A DNA stretch of 64,000 nucleotides from Polaromonas sp. (GCA_021737975.1 JAIPCZ010000002.1:62001-126000), one strand, 5' to 3'; positions 29,991 through 40,611 are shown, counted from the first letter of the stretch. Translations and numbers: made by a program. The notes: generated by a model not told the origin, from the letters alone.

Positions 29991-31028
29991 TTACGCCACC
30001 AGCGGCTCTTCCTGCATGGCCTCGATCTGCTCCTGCAGCATCTGCACCTGGCCCTGCCAGTAGTCGCTGGAGCCGAACCAGGGAAAGTGTATGGGAAAGG
30101 TCGGGTCGTGCCAGCGCCGGGCCAGCCAGGCGCTGTAATGCAGCAGGCGCAAGGTGCGCAAGGGCTCAATCAACACGAGTTCACGCCGGTCGAAAGGGCG
30201 AAACTGCTCGTAGCCGTCCACCAGGGTGCCCAACTGGCGGGTGCGCTGCTGCCGGTCGCCACTGAGCAACATCCAGAGGTCCTGCACGGCCGGCCCCATG
30301 CGGGTGTCGTCCAGATCGACAAAATGGGGTCCCGGCCCGGCGCTGGCGGGGCTCTCCAGCGGCGTCCACAAAATATTGCCGGGATGGCAGTCGCCGTGCA
30401 GCCGAATTTGCCGTACCGCACCCTCTTGCACGCTTGCCCCGCTCAGGCAGGCATGGCGGGCGATCAGGTCCAGCGCTTGCTGCGAGGCCCTGGCCCAGCC
30501 TGACTGCACGTCCAGCGGCACCTGGTCATGGGCCAGCAGCCATTCCCGCGAGGTGATGCCAAAGCCTGCCAGGTCGAGCGTCGGCCGGTGCACAAAAGCC
30601 TTGACCGCACCCACGGCGTGGATGCGTGCCAGAAAGCGGCCGACCCATTCCAGCACCTCGGGGTCGTCAAGCTCGGGCAGGCGTCCGCCGCGCCAGGGGC
30701 TCACGCTGAAGGAAAAGCCGCCAAATCGGTGCAGCGTGCCGCCATTCAGGTTGAGTGGCCCGACCACCGGGATTTCGGCGGCCATGAGTTCCTGGGCGAA
30801 CTCGTGCTCCTCGAGGATTTGCGTGTCGGACCAGCGCCCCGGGCGGTAAAACTTGGCCACCACCACACCACCGTCCTCCAGGTGCAACTGGTAAACACGG
30901 TTCTCGTAGGAGCTCAGGGCCATTTGCCGCCCGTCGCCGAACAGCCCGACGCTGGCCAGCGCGTCCATCACCACATCCGGCGTGAGCGACTGGTAAGGGT
31001 GAGCCGCCCGCGCCGCGCTTTCAGGCAT
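29991..31028 (-). CDS. SrkA/YihE-like protein kinase
   Basis: LHGDCHPGNILWT and HFVDLDDTRMGPAVQDLWMLLSGD. Confidence 0.9.
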   Translation of the reverse strand: MPESAARAAHPYQSLTPDVVMDALASVGLFGDGRQMALSSYENRVYQLHLEDGGVVVAKFYRPGRWSDTQILEEHEFAQELMAAEIPVVGPLNLNGGTLHRFGGFSFSVSPWRGGRLPELDDPEVLEWVGRFLARIHAVGAVKAFVHRPTLDLAGFGITSREWLLAHDQVPLDVQSGWARASQQALDLIARHACLSGASVQEGAVRQIRLHGDCHPGNILWTPLESPASAGPGPHFVDLDDTRMGPAVQDLWMLLSGDRQQRTRQLGTLVDGYEQFRPFDRRELVLIEPLRTLRLLHYSAWLARRWHDPTFPIHFPWFGSSDYWQGQVQMLQEQIEAMQEEPLVA

Positions 31029-33567
31029 TGCTGCTGGCCCGGACCTCTTCCATGCTTGTCAAGCCGGCCAGGACCTTGGCAATACCGTCCTGGCGCAGGG
31101 TGCGAAACTTGCCGGATTGAAAGGCCTCCACCTGCACCAGTTCCGAACGCGCGCCAGTTTGTATCAGGCGTCGAACGCCCGGGTTCACCGTCATCAACTC
31201 GTGCAGGCCGACGCGTCCCGACAGGCCGGTGTCAATGCATTTGGGGCAACCCGGGGCGCTGTAGTGCTTGAGTCCGCCCTCGCTGCCAAAGTCGCGCTGC
31301 CATTGCGCCAAAACCTCCTCGCGGGGTGGTCGCACTGCTTCCGGAAAGGCATGCAGGTAGTCATGGAGCAACTCGTCGACGTAGTCGTCGCTGGCGCGCT
31401 CGGAGGTCCGGCAGGAGGTGCAAAACTTGCGCGCCAGCCGTTGCGCCAGAACCGCCAGCAGTGAGTCGGCAAAATTGAACGGGTCCATGCCCATGTCGAT
31501 CAGCCGGGTCACGGTCTCGGCCGCGCTGTTGGTGTGCAGGGTGGACAGCACCATGTGCCCGGTGAGCGAGGCCTCGATGGCGATCTGGGCCGTTTCTGCG
31601 TCGCGAATCTCACCCACCATGATGATGTCGGGGTCAGCGCGCAGGAAGGAGCGCAGCGCCTTGGCAAAGGTCCAGTCGATCTTGGGGTTGATCTGCACCT
31701 GGCGCAAGTCGGGCTGGGTGATTTCAATCGGGTCTTCGGCGGTCCAGATCTTGCGGTCGGGCGTGTTGAGCTGGCCCAGCACCGAATGCAGCGTGGTGGT
31801 CTTGCCCGAGCCCGTGGGGCCCACGCACAGCACCATGCCGTAAGGCCGCGAGATGGCGTCGTGCAACTGGGCGTAATTGACCTCGGTCAGGCCGAGCTTG
31901 TTCATGGCAATGGGCTTGCTGGAAGCCAGCAGGCGCATCACCACGTCTTCGAGACCGTTGGCTGTCGGGATGGTGGCAATGCGCAATTCCAGCCGGTGCT
32001 TTTTGGAAAACTTGCTGAAATTGATCTTGCCGTCCTGCGGCTTGCGTCGCTCGGAGATGTCGAGGTCGGCCATGATCTTGAGACGCGCCACCAGGGCCGC
32101 GCGGTAGGTGTGTGGCAACTCGAGGTAGGGTGACAGCATGCCGTCCTTGCGGAAGCGGATGCGCACCTTGGCGCGCCGCGGTTGCGACTCGACGTGGATG
32201 TCGGAGACGCCGCGGGCATGGGCCTCGATGATCATGGTGTTGATCAGGCGAACCAGCGTGTTGTCGGATTGCTCGATCTGCCGCTCTTCCTCCTCGGCGT
32301 GCTCATCCCCGGAGCTGAGTTCCATGGACTCCAGCAATTCGCTGGAGCTGGTCCGCTCTGCGGTCGTCTCGTCAAGCAGGTCAAACTCCTCGTCGACCAC
32401 CTTGTGGTGCAAACCGAATTTCTCGTAGGTCTCGCGGATCTTCTGCTTGATGTGCAACTCATCGCCCAGCGTGGCAATCACCCGGCCTTGCACCAGGAAT
32501 TCCAGTTCCTCGAGCATCTTGCGCTGGGTCGGGTCCACCGCCGCCACCACGGTCATGTTGTCGTGCAGCATCAGGGGCATCACGTTGAGCCGCAGGGCGG
32601 TGGACATCGGGATCTTCTTAAGCGCCGCGTCCTCGATGGGGAACTGTTTGACATCGACCACCGGGTAGCCCATTTTGCGCGCCAGGGCGGTGATGAGGTC
32701 GCGTCGCGTCAGGAAGCCCATCTTGACGAGCAACTCACCGATGGGCACCGACCGCTCTGTTTTTTGCTTTTCCAGCGCGAGTTTGAGTTGGTCGTCGCTG
32801 ATGTAGCCCAGCAGGGTCAGCGCCTCGCCGACCCGGATCATCGGCATTTTGGACTGTTGCGCCAGAGCCTGCATCAACTGCTCGGGAAACAGCACGGCGG
32901 TGTCCAGAAGATAATCGCCGAGCTTTCGGTTGCGCAGGTAGTTTTGCTCTTCCGCCGCTTGCTCGACCTGCTGCGCGGTGACCACCTCGTGCTCGACCAG
33001 CACCTTGCCGATATGGCTGCCCAGGGTGAAGCGGTTGAAGGCCTCATGCGGCATGAAGACACGCTCGATCGACCCCTCGTTGCCGATGGGCGGGAACAGG
33101 TACAGGCCAAAGTCGGTTTCGACACAGCCGATGGTCAGACCCGAAAGTTGCTCGCCGTTCTTCAGATCGAGGTGGTAGTCCACTGTGGCGCGGTGGCCCA
33201 GAATGTCCGCGTACTGCTCGCTGGTGCTGATCTCCCTCGGATGCAGCAGTTTCTTAAGAGTGAGGCGCAAGAATTGCGCGAACGGCAGGGATACCGGGGT
33301 CTTGTTCTGTTCAATCTGGATGACGGCCACTTTTTTGCCGGGGTTCAGGGTGATCAGCAGGCAGCGCCGGACGGCGCCGTTGAGTCCCTCGATGTCACAT
33401 TCCTGGGGCTCGCGCCAGGCCTCTGCCGACTGGTATGTCGCAAAGGGCGGCGGCGGCCAGCTGAATACCGGCAGCTTGTCCGGGCCCGCTGGGGCGCTTT
33501 TGTGCAGCCCGTGAGACGGGGGTTTCGCATCTTCTTTTGGGAACAAGGTGTCGGCCAGGGTCATCAT
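31021..33567 (-). CDS. GspE/PulE-family ATPase with N-terminal MshEN-like repeats
   Basis: GPTGSGKTTTLHSVLGQLN, EDPIEITQPDLRQVQI, LRADPDIIMVGEIRDAETAQIAIEASLTGH; CxxC pairs near C-terminus. Confidence 0.9.
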   Translation of the reverse strand: MMTLADTLFPKEDAKPPSHGLHKSAPAGPDKLPVFSWPPPPFATYQSAEAWREPQECDIEGLNGAVRRCLLITLNPGKKVAVIQIEQNKTPVSLPFAQFLRLTLKKLLHPREISTSEQYADILGHRATVDYHLDLKNGEQLSGLTIGCVETDFGLYLFPPIGNEGSIERVFMPHEAFNRFTLGSHIGKVLVEHEVVTAQQVEQAAEEQNYLRNRKLGDYLLDTAVLFPEQLMQALAQQSKMPMIRVGEALTLLGYISDDQLKLALEKQKTERSVPIGELLVKMGFLTRRDLITALARKMGYPVVDVKQFPIEDAALKKIPMSTALRLNVMPLMLHDNMTVVAAVDPTQRKMLEELEFLVQGRVIATLGDELHIKQKIRETYEKFGLHHKVVDEEFDLLDETTAERTSSSELLESMELSSGDEHAEEEERQIEQSDNTLVRLINTMIIEAHARGVSDIHVESQPRRAKVRIRFRKDGMLSPYLELPHTYRAALVARLKIMADLDISERRKPQDGKINFSKFSKKHRLELRIATIPTANGLEDVVMRLLASSKPIAMNKLGLTEVNYAQLHDAISRPYGMVLCVGPTGSGKTTTLHSVLGQLNTPDRKIWTAEDPIEITQPDLRQVQINPKIDWTFAKALRSFLRADPDIIMVGEIRDAETAQIAIEASLTGHMVLSTLHTNSAAETVTRLIDMGMDPFNFADSLLAVLAQRLARKFCTSCRTSERASDDYVDELLHDYLHAFPEAVRPPREEVLAQWQRDFGSEGGLKHYSAPGCPKCIDTGLSGRVGLHELMTVNPGVRRLIQTGARSELVQVEAFQSGKFRTLRQDGIAKVLAGLTSMEEVRASSNA

Positions 33568-33700
33568 TGCCTCAACATCAAAAAAATTGTAAATACAAAC
33601 GCCATTTTGCGGCCAATTTTGGGATCAACCTCTAACAGTCGGGTTTTTTTTGCGCTAACGTCAGCGGGCTCGTTAACTGTTGTGAACCCGGAAGAACGCC

Positions 33701-35293
33701 ATGTTTGACTATCTCATTATCGGCGGTGGCTCGGCGGGCTGTGTGCTGGCTGGCCGCCTGTCTGAAGATCCCGATGTGACGGTGGCGCTGCTTGAAGCCG
33801 GCCCGGTCGACAGCAGCGTGCTGATCCATTGTCCGGCGGGCCTGGCGGTCATGGCCAAATTCGGCCTGATGGGCTGGGGCCTCAACACCGTCGCGCAGCC
33901 TGGCTTGAACGGCCGCACGGGCTACCAGCCAAGAGGCAAGGTGCTGGGCGGCTCCAGTTCCCTCAACGCCATGGTCTACACCCGCGGCCATCCGGCCGAC
34001 TACGACTTCTGGGCCGAGCAGGGCAACCCCGGCTGGACCTATGCCGAGGTGCTGCCCTATTTCAAAAAGGCCGAACACAATGAGCGCGGTGCCGATGACT
34101 TCCATGGTTCAGACGGACCCCTCAATGTGATGGACTTGCGCAGCCCGAACCGCTTCGGAGAACTGTTTGTGCGGGCGGGCGAGCAGGCGGGCTATCTGCG
34201 CAATGCCGACTTTAATGGCGCGCAACAGGAGGGCGTGGGTCCCTACCAGGTGACGCACAAGAAGGGCGAGCGTTGCAGCGCCGCCAAGGCCTATGTCACG
34301 CCCAATCTGTCACGGCCCAATCTGAAAGTGTTCACGGGCGCGCTCAGCACCCGCATCCTGCTGGACGGCAAGCGTGCCGTGGGTGTGGAGTATGTGCACG
34401 AGGGTCAGACCCGGCGCCTCAAGTGCCGGCGCGAGGTGCTGCTGAGCGCGGGGGCCATCCAGTCGCCGCAGATTTTGCTGCTGTCGGGCATTGGCCCGCG
34501 CGAGCACCTGCAGACGCACCAGATTGCGCCGATCCACCATCTGCCCGGCGTGGGCCTGCACTTGCACGACCACATCGACATGGTTCAGGTGGTCGATGTT
34601 CCGCGCGGCAGTGAATTGTTTGGCGTCTCACCCGCTGGCGCGATGCGTATGCTCAAGGGCATTTTTGAGTGGCGCAAAACGCGCAGCGGCATGCTGACCA
34701 GCAACTTTGCCGAAGCCGGCGGCTTCATCAAGAGCGACCCGTCCGAGGCCCTGCCCGACCTGCAACTGCACTTTGTGACCGGCAAACTCATCAACCATGG
34801 CCGCACCACCACGCTGGGCCACGGGTTTTCATGCCACGTGTGTCTTCTGCGCCCGCAAAGCCGTGGCAGCGTGCGCCTGGCCAGCAAGGACCCGCTGGCC
34901 CTGCCGCTGGTGGACCCGGGTTTCCTGGGTGCGCAAGACGACATGGACCGGATGGTGCGCGGCTTCAAATTGATGCGCAACATCCTGCAGCAGCCGGCGC
35001 TGGCGCAGTTTGGCGGGCGCGAGCTGGCGGCCACGGCGAGTGCGCAAACCGATGCCGAGATCGCGCAGGCCATTCGCAAGCTGGCCGATACCATTTACCA
35101 CCCGGTGGGCAGCTGCCGCATGGGCCCGGGTGAGATGGATGTGGTCGACGCCGAGTTGCGCGTGCACGGCCTGCTGGGTCTTCGCGTGGTGGATGCGTCC
35201 ATCATGCCGCGCATTGTGAGCGGCAACACCAATGCGCCGGTGATCATGATCGCCGAAAAGGCCGCCGCTATGATCAGGGCCTCGGCGGGTTGA
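33701..35293 (+). CDS. GMC-family oxidoreductase (choline/alcohol dehydrogenase-like)
   Basis: FDYLIIGGGSAGCVLAGRLSED; GKVLGGSSSLNAMVYTRG; HPVGSCRMG. Confidence 0.95.
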   Translation: MFDYLIIGGGSAGCVLAGRLSEDPDVTVALLEAGPVDSSVLIHCPAGLAVMAKFGLMGWGLNTVAQPGLNGRTGYQPRGKVLGGSSSLNAMVYTRGHPADYDFWAEQGNPGWTYAEVLPYFKKAEHNERGADDFHGSDGPLNVMDLRSPNRFGELFVRAGEQAGYLRNADFNGAQQEGVGPYQVTHKKGERCSAAKAYVTPNLSRPNLKVFTGALSTRILLDGKRAVGVEYVHEGQTRRLKCRREVLLSAGAIQSPQILLLSGIGPREHLQTHQIAPIHHLPGVGLHLHDHIDMVQVVDVPRGSELFGVSPAGAMRMLKGIFEWRKTRSGMLTSNFAEAGGFIKSDPSEALPDLQLHFVTGKLINHGRTTTLGHGFSCHVCLLRPQSRGSVRLASKDPLALPLVDPGFLGAQDDMDRMVRGFKLMRNILQQPALAQFGGRELAATASAQTDAEIAQAIRKLADTIYHPVGSCRMGPGEMDVVDAELRVHGLLGLRVVDASIMPRIVSGNTNAPVIMIAEKAAAMIRASAG

Positions 35294-35325
35294 CTCACGC
35301 CGCTTGTCAAACTACTGCGACCCTC

Positions 35326-36369
35326 ATGAACTACCAAGCCAAGCCCGCGCGTTACGACACCATGCCCTACCGCTTCTGCGGCAAGAGCGGCCTCAAGTTA
35401 CCGGCCATTTCGCTCGGGTTGTGGCACAACTTTGGTGATGCCACGCCGCTGGCGACCCAGCGCGAGATGCTGCGCACCGCGTTCGATCTGGGCATCACCC
35501 ACTTTGACCTGGCCAACAACTACGGACCGCCCTACGGCAGCGCCGAGACCAATTTTGGCGAGCACCTGCGCCGCGACTTCCGGCCCTACCGCGACCAGCT
35601 CATCATCTCCAGCAAAGCCGGCTGGGACATGTGGCCCGGCCCCTACGGCACCGGCGGCGGCTCGCGCAAATATGTGCTGGCCAGCCTGGACCAGAGCCTG
35701 CAGCGCATGGGGCTGGACTATGTGGATATTTTTTATTCGCACCGGTTCGATCCCGACACGCCGCTCGAGGAAACCATGGGCGCGCTCGCCAGCGCCGTGC
35801 AGCAGGGCAAGGCCCTGTATGTGGGCATCAGCAGCTATTCGGCCAGCAAGACGCGCGAGGCTGCGGCGCTGCTGCGCGGCATGGGGGTGCGCCCGCTCAT
35901 TCACCAGCCGTCGTACAGCCTCTTGAACCGCTGGATCGAGGACGACCTTCTCGACGCGCTCGATGACACCGGCATGGGCTGCATCGCCTTCAGCGCGCTG
36001 GCCCAGGGCCTGTTGACCGACAAATACATCAACGGCATCCCCCAGGATGCACGCATCAACCGCCCCGGTGGCGGCTCCTTCAAGCCCGACTTTTTGAGCG
36101 AGGCCAACCTCAAACACGTGCGCGCCCTCAACGACATGGCGCGGGCGCGCGGCCAGAGCCTGGCGCAAATGGCCATCGCCTGGGTGCTGCGCGACGCCCG
36201 CGTCACCAGCGCCCTGATCGGCGCCAGTTCAGCCGCCCAAATCACCGAGCTGGCCGGGGCCTTGAGCCAGCTGTCGTTCAGCGCCGCAGAGTTGCAGGCC
36301 ATTGACCAGCACGCGGTCGAAGGCGGCATCAACCTGTGGCAAAAGCCGTCGACCGACCAGCGCCCGTGA
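35326..36369 (+). CDS. Aldo/keto reductase (YghZ/L-glyceraldehyde 3-phosphate reductase-like)
   Basis: LPAISLGLWHNFGD, FDLANNYGPPYGSAE; start trimmed to MNYQAKPARY. Confidence 0.9.
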   Translation: MNYQAKPARYDTMPYRFCGKSGLKLPAISLGLWHNFGDATPLATQREMLRTAFDLGITHFDLANNYGPPYGSAETNFGEHLRRDFRPYRDQLIISSKAGWDMWPGPYGTGGGSRKYVLASLDQSLQRMGLDYVDIFYSHRFDPDTPLEETMGALASAVQQGKALYVGISSYSASKTREAAALLRGMGVRPLIHQPSYSLLNRWIEDDLLDALDDTGMGCIAFSALAQGLLTDKYINGIPQDARINRPGGGSFKPDFLSEANLKHVRALNDMARARGQSLAQMAIAWVLRDARVTSALIGASSAAQITELAGALSQLSFSAAELQAIDQHAVEGGINLWQKPSTDQRP

Positions 36370-37229
36370 CCTTGCCTTCGCGATCGAACCTGCTGGCGCT
36401 GGGCGCCATCGGGTTGTGGGGCAGCCTGGCCAGCCTGGGCATGGCCTTGAGCCATGTGCCGCCGTTTTTGCTGACCGGCCTGTCGCTGCTCGTGGGTGGC
36501 CTGATTGCGCTGCCGCTCTCGGGTTTCAGGCTGTTGTTATGGCGGGTGCCCCTGCCCACGCTGGCGCTCGGCGTGTATGGTCTGTTTGGCTTCCACTTCT
36601 TGCTGTTTCTGGCGCTGCGCCATGCCCCGCCGGTGCCGGCCAATCTGGTCAATTACCTGTGGCCCCTGCTCATCGTGGTGCTGGCGCCGGTGCTGCTGCC
36701 CGGGATGACTTTGCGCTGGCAGCATGTGGCGGCCGCACTCATTGGCTTTTCCGGCGCCGTCCTGGTGATTTTGAGCAGCGCCGGTGAAGGTGCTGCCGGT
36801 TTTGGCGCGGCAGGGTGGTCCTGGGGCTACCTGGCGGCGCTGGCCTCGGCTTTCATCTGGGCCAGCTACTCGTTGCTGACACGCCGCGTGCCCGCCTTCC
36901 CCACCGCGGCCATCGGCGGGTTTGCCTGGGTCTCGGGCCTGCTGTCCCTGCTGTGCCACGCGCTGATGGAGCCAGGCGTGAGCCTGAGTCTGCGTGACTG
37001 GGCCCTGATTGGCATCATGGGACTGGGGCCCATGGGAGCGGCCTTCTTTCTGTGGGACCGGGCGCTCAAGACCGGCGACGCGCGCCACATCGGCATCCTG
37101 AGCTACCTGACGCCGCTGCTCTCCACGGTCGCGCTGCTGTGGCTCAGTGGTCGCGCCCTGACCTGGCCGGTGGCGCTGGCGGGCGCGCTGATTGTCGGCG
37201 CGGCCTGGCTGGGGACACGTGTCAGATAG
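36336..37229 (+). CDS. EamA/DMT-family transporter
   Basis: Ten-TM-like hydrophobic profile, EamA-type repeats; exact start uncertain. Confidence 0.85.
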   Translation: MAKAVDRPAPVTLPSRSNLLALGAIGLWGSLASLGMALSHVPPFLLTGLSLLVGGLIALPLSGFRLLLWRVPLPTLALGVYGLFGFHFLLFLALRHAPPVPANLVNYLWPLLIVVLAPVLLPGMTLRWQHVAAALIGFSGAVLVILSSAGEGAAGFGAAGWSWGYLAALASAFIWASYSLLTRRVPAFPTAAIGGFAWVSGLLSLLCHALMEPGVSLSLRDWALIGIMGLGPMGAAFFLWDRALKTGDARHIGILSYLTPLLSTVALLWLSGRALTWPVALAGALIVGAAWLGTRVR

Positions 37230-37278
37230 GCCGGATTTCGGTGCCGGGTCTCGCCCCGGCACCGGGCACAATACTGCC

Positions 37279-38481
37279 ATGATTGAACTCTCCGACATTC
37301 AAGCCGCCGCCCGGCGCCTGCAGGGGCACCTCCTGCGCACGCCCTGTGTGGCCTCGCAAACGCTCTCGGGCATCACCGGGGCGCAGGTGTTTCTGAAGTT
37401 CGAGAACCTGCAGTTCACGGCGTCGTTCAAGGAGCGTGGCGCCTGCAACAAGCTGTCGCAGCTGGATGCCCATGAGCGCGCCCGGGGTGTTATTGCCATG
37501 AGCGCGGGCAACCATGCCCAGGGGGTGGCCTACCATGCGCAGCGCCTGGGAATTCACGCGGTGATTGTGATGCCGCGTTTCACGCCGGGCGTCAAGGTCG
37601 AGCGAACACGCGGGTTTGGCGCCGAAATTGTGCTGCACGGCGACACCCTCGACGAGGCGCGCGCCCATGCCTTGCAACTGGCCGACCAGCGGCAACTTGT
37701 TTTTGTTCATCCCTACGACGACCCCGACATCATTGCGGGCCAGGGCACGGTGGCGCTCGAGATACTCGACGACGTGCCAGACCTGGACACGCTGGTGGTG
37801 GCAATCGGTGGCGGCGGCCTGATTGCGGGCATGGCGACGGCGGCCCGGGCGATCAAACCCGGCATCGAGATCATCGGCGTGCAAGCCTCACGTTTTCCGG
37901 CCATGTTCAATGCCATCAAGGGCACCCACCTGCCGCAGGGCAACAGCAGCATCGCCGAAGGCATTGCGGTGGGCACCCCCGGCGTGTTGCCGCAGGCCAT
38001 CATTCGCGACAAAGTGAATGACTTGCTGCTGGTGGACGAGGGTGATATCGAGCAAGCCATCGTGATGCTGCTCGAGGTCGAGAAAACCCTGGTCGAGGGC
38101 GCCGGTGCCGCCGGCCTCGCGGCGCTGCTGAAATACCCCGAGCGTTTCAAGGGAAAAAGAGTGGGCGTGGTGCTGTGCGGGGGCAATATCGACCCGTTGC
38201 TGCTGGCTGCCATCATCGAGCGCGGCATGGTGCGCGCCGGCCGGCTGGCGCGCCTGAAGGTGAGCGCGCGCGATGTGCCGGGCACGCTGGCGCTGATCAC
38301 CGCCACGGTGGCCACCGCCGGGGCCAACATCAACGAGGTCCACCATCAGCGCGCCTTCACCACGCTGGCCGCGCAAAACGTCGAGGTCGAACTGGTGATC
38401 CAGACCCGCGGCCCGCAGCACATCACCGAGGTGCTCGAGGCGCTGCAACAGGCCGGCTTGCAGGCGCAACTGGTGCACTGA
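37279..38481 (+). CDS. Threonine ammonia-lyase with C-terminal ACT domain
   Basis: KFENLQFTASFKERGACNKL PLP motif, GGGGLIAG, C-terminal ACT-like region. Confidence 0.95.
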   Translation: MIELSDIQAAARRLQGHLLRTPCVASQTLSGITGAQVFLKFENLQFTASFKERGACNKLSQLDAHERARGVIAMSAGNHAQGVAYHAQRLGIHAVIVMPRFTPGVKVERTRGFGAEIVLHGDTLDEARAHALQLADQRQLVFVHPYDDPDIIAGQGTVALEILDDVPDLDTLVVAIGGGGLIAGMATAARAIKPGIEIIGVQASRFPAMFNAIKGTHLPQGNSSIAEGIAVGTPGVLPQAIIRDKVNDLLLVDEGDIEQAIVMLLEVEKTLVEGAGAAGLAALLKYPERFKGKRVGVVLCGGNIDPLLLAAIIERGMVRAGRLARLKVSARDVPGTLALITATVATAGANINEVHHQRAFTTLAAQNVEVELVIQTRGPQHITEVLEALQQAGLQAQLVH

Positions 38482-38645
38482 GACCGAAGGGCGAAATTTC
38501 TTGGCCTGGATCAATGTCTCGGCAACTATTGATGTAACCGTCAGGTAACTGTCGGCGACCTTCCCTAGAATTCCAAGTTTTGAGCCGTCGTGCCCACGAG
38601 CCGGGCATCTTGCCATTTTTATAACATCCAGAGGACTGATACGCC

Positions 38646-40493
38646 ATGCCAAGCCTGAACCCCAATGCACCAAGCCATGTCCAAAACGCCAAACTGATCG
38701 CCTGGGTGGCCGACATGGCCGCGCTTACCCAGCCTGACAGCATTTATTGGTGTGACGGCTCCGACGACGAATACGCCCGCCTGTGCCAGCAGTTGGTGGA
38801 TGCCGGCACCTTCCGATCACTCAACCCGGCCAAGCGCCCCAACAGTTTCCTGGCCTGCTCCGACCCGAGCGACGTGGCGCGCGTCGAAGATCGCACCTAC
38901 ATCTGCTCCGAGAAAAAGGAAAACGCCGGTCCCACCAACAACTGGATGGCACCCGCCGACATGCGCGCCACCCTGCAGCCACTGTTTGCAGGCTGCATGA
39001 AGGGCCGCACCATGTATGTGGTGCCGTTCAGCATGGGGCCGCTGGGCTCGCACATTTCGCACATTGGCATCGAACTCACCGACAGCGCCTACGTGGCGGT
39101 CAATCAGAAAATCATGACCCGCATGGGCAAGGCCGTGTACGACGTGCTGGGTACCGAGGGCGCGTTTGTGCCCTGCATGCACACCGTAGGCGCGCCGCTG
39201 GCGGCCGGTCAGGCCGATGTGAAATGGCCATGCAACAGCACCAAATACATCGTCCATTTCCCGGAAACCCGTGAAATCTGGTCTTATGGCTCGGGCTACG
39301 GCGGCAACGCCTTGCTCGGTAAAAAGTGTTTTGCGCTGCGTATTGCCTCCAACATGGGCCGCGACCAGGGCTGGCTGGCCGAGCACATGCTCATCCTGGG
39401 TGTGACCAATCCGCAAGGCAAAAAATACCACGTGGCCGCCGCTTTCCCCAGCGCCTGCGGCAAAACCAATTTCTCCATGCTGGTGCCCCCGGCGGGTTTT
39501 GACGGCTGGAAAGTGACCACCATTGGCGACGACATCGCCTGGATCAAACCGCACGCTGACGGCAGGATGTACGCCATCAACCCCGAGGCCGGTTATTTTG
39601 GCGTGGCGCCGGGCACCAATTTCCACACCAATCCCAACTGCATGGCCAGCCTCGACAAAAACGTGATCTTCACCAACGTCGCACTCACCGACGACGGTGA
39701 TGTCTGGTGGGAGGGCATGGAGCAGGACGGTGGCGGCTTGCCCGCGCACCTGATCGACTGGCAGGGCAAGGACTGGACCCCCGAGATCGCCAAGGCCACG
39801 GGCGCCAAGGCGGCCCATCCCAACTCCCGTTTCACGGTGGCGGCAGGAAACAACCCCGCGCTTGACCCCGAGTGGGACAACCCGGCGGGTGTTGCCATCG
39901 ACGCCTTTATTTTTGGCGGCCGCCGTTCCACCACGGTGCCCCTGGTCACCGAGTCGCGCAACTGGATGGAAGGTGTCTACATGGCCGCCACCATGGGTTC
40001 CGAGACCACCGCAGCGGCTGTCGGCCAGATGGGGGTGGTGCGCCGCGACCCGTTTGCCATGCTGCCGTTCTGCGGCTACAACATGAGCGACTATTTCCAG
40101 CACTGGCTCGACATGGAGCACAAACTCGAGGAACTGGGCCACACCCTGCCCAAGATCTTCTGTGTCAACTGGTTCCGCAAGAATGCGGCCGGAAAATTTG
40201 TCTGGCCCGGCTACGGTGACAACATGCGCGTGCTCAAGTGGATGATTGACCGCCTCGAAGGCAAGGCACAGGGCGTGGAAACCATGTTTGGCATTGCGCC
40301 GCTGTTCGACGAACTCACCTGGACCGGCCTGCCCTTCAGCGCCGAGCAATTCAACACCGTGACCAGTATCGACAAGGCGGCCTGGGTCGAGGAACTCAGG
40401 CTGCACGCCGCCCATTTCGAGCAGTTGTCCTACCATTTGCCACAGGCGCTCATTGAAACCAAGGCCACACTGGAGCAGCGCCTGCTGGCTTGA
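38646..40493 (+). CDS. pckG: Phosphoenolpyruvate carboxykinase (GTP)
   Basis: [14 protein letters not shown] kinase loop; GTP-PEPCK sequence throughout. Confidence 0.95.
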   Translation: MPSLNPNAPSHVQNAKLIAWVADMAALTQPDSIYWCDGSDDEYARLCQQLVDAGTFRSLNPAKRPNSFLACSDPSDVARVEDRTYICSEKKENAGPTNNWMAPADMRATLQPLFAGCMKGRTMYVVPFSMGPLGSHISHIGIELTDSAYVAVNQKIMTRMGKAVYDVLGTEGAFVPCMHTVGAPLAAGQADVKWPCNSTKYIVHFPETREIWSYGSGYGGNALLGKKCFALRIASNMGRDQGWLAEHMLILGVTNPQGKKYHVAAAFPSACGKTNFSMLVPPAGFDGWKVTTIGDDIAWIKPHADGRMYAINPEAGYFGVAPGTNFHTNPNCMASLDKNVIFTNVALTDDGDVWWEGMEQDGGGLPAHLIDWQGKDWTPEIAKATGAKAAHPNSRFTVAAGNNPALDPEWDNPAGVAIDAFIFGGRRSTTVPLVTESRNWMEGVYMAATMGSETTAAAVGQMGVVRRDPFAMLPFCGYNMSDYFQHWLDMEHKLEELGHTLPKIFCVNWFRKNAAGKFVWPGYGDNMRVLKWMIDRLEGKAQGVETMFGIAPLFDELTWTGLPFSAEQFNTVTSIDKAAWVEELRLHAAHFEQLSYHLPQALIETKATLEQRLLA

Positions 40494-40504
40494 GACCATG
40501 CGGG

Positions 40505-40546
40505 GGGAGTGAATGGGGCGCTGGCACCACATTCACTCCGGTTTCT
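40505..40546 (+). terminator. Stem-loop downstream of pckG
   Basis: GGAGTGAAT (40506-40514) / ATTCACTCC (40531-40539) followed by GGTTTCTT. Confidence 0.55.
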
Positions 40547-40611
40547 TGACATGAGACAACACGCGGCGGTGCCGCTTCGGTAAACTGGTGTCCCGCTTAA
40601 GGAGTTCCCTC

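Noticed and set aside
32182-33708. 508-aa plus-strand ORF
   Set aside because: Antisense shadow of the PulE-like ATPase gene
38817-40532. 571-aa minus-strand ORF
   Set aside because: Antisense shadow of pckG
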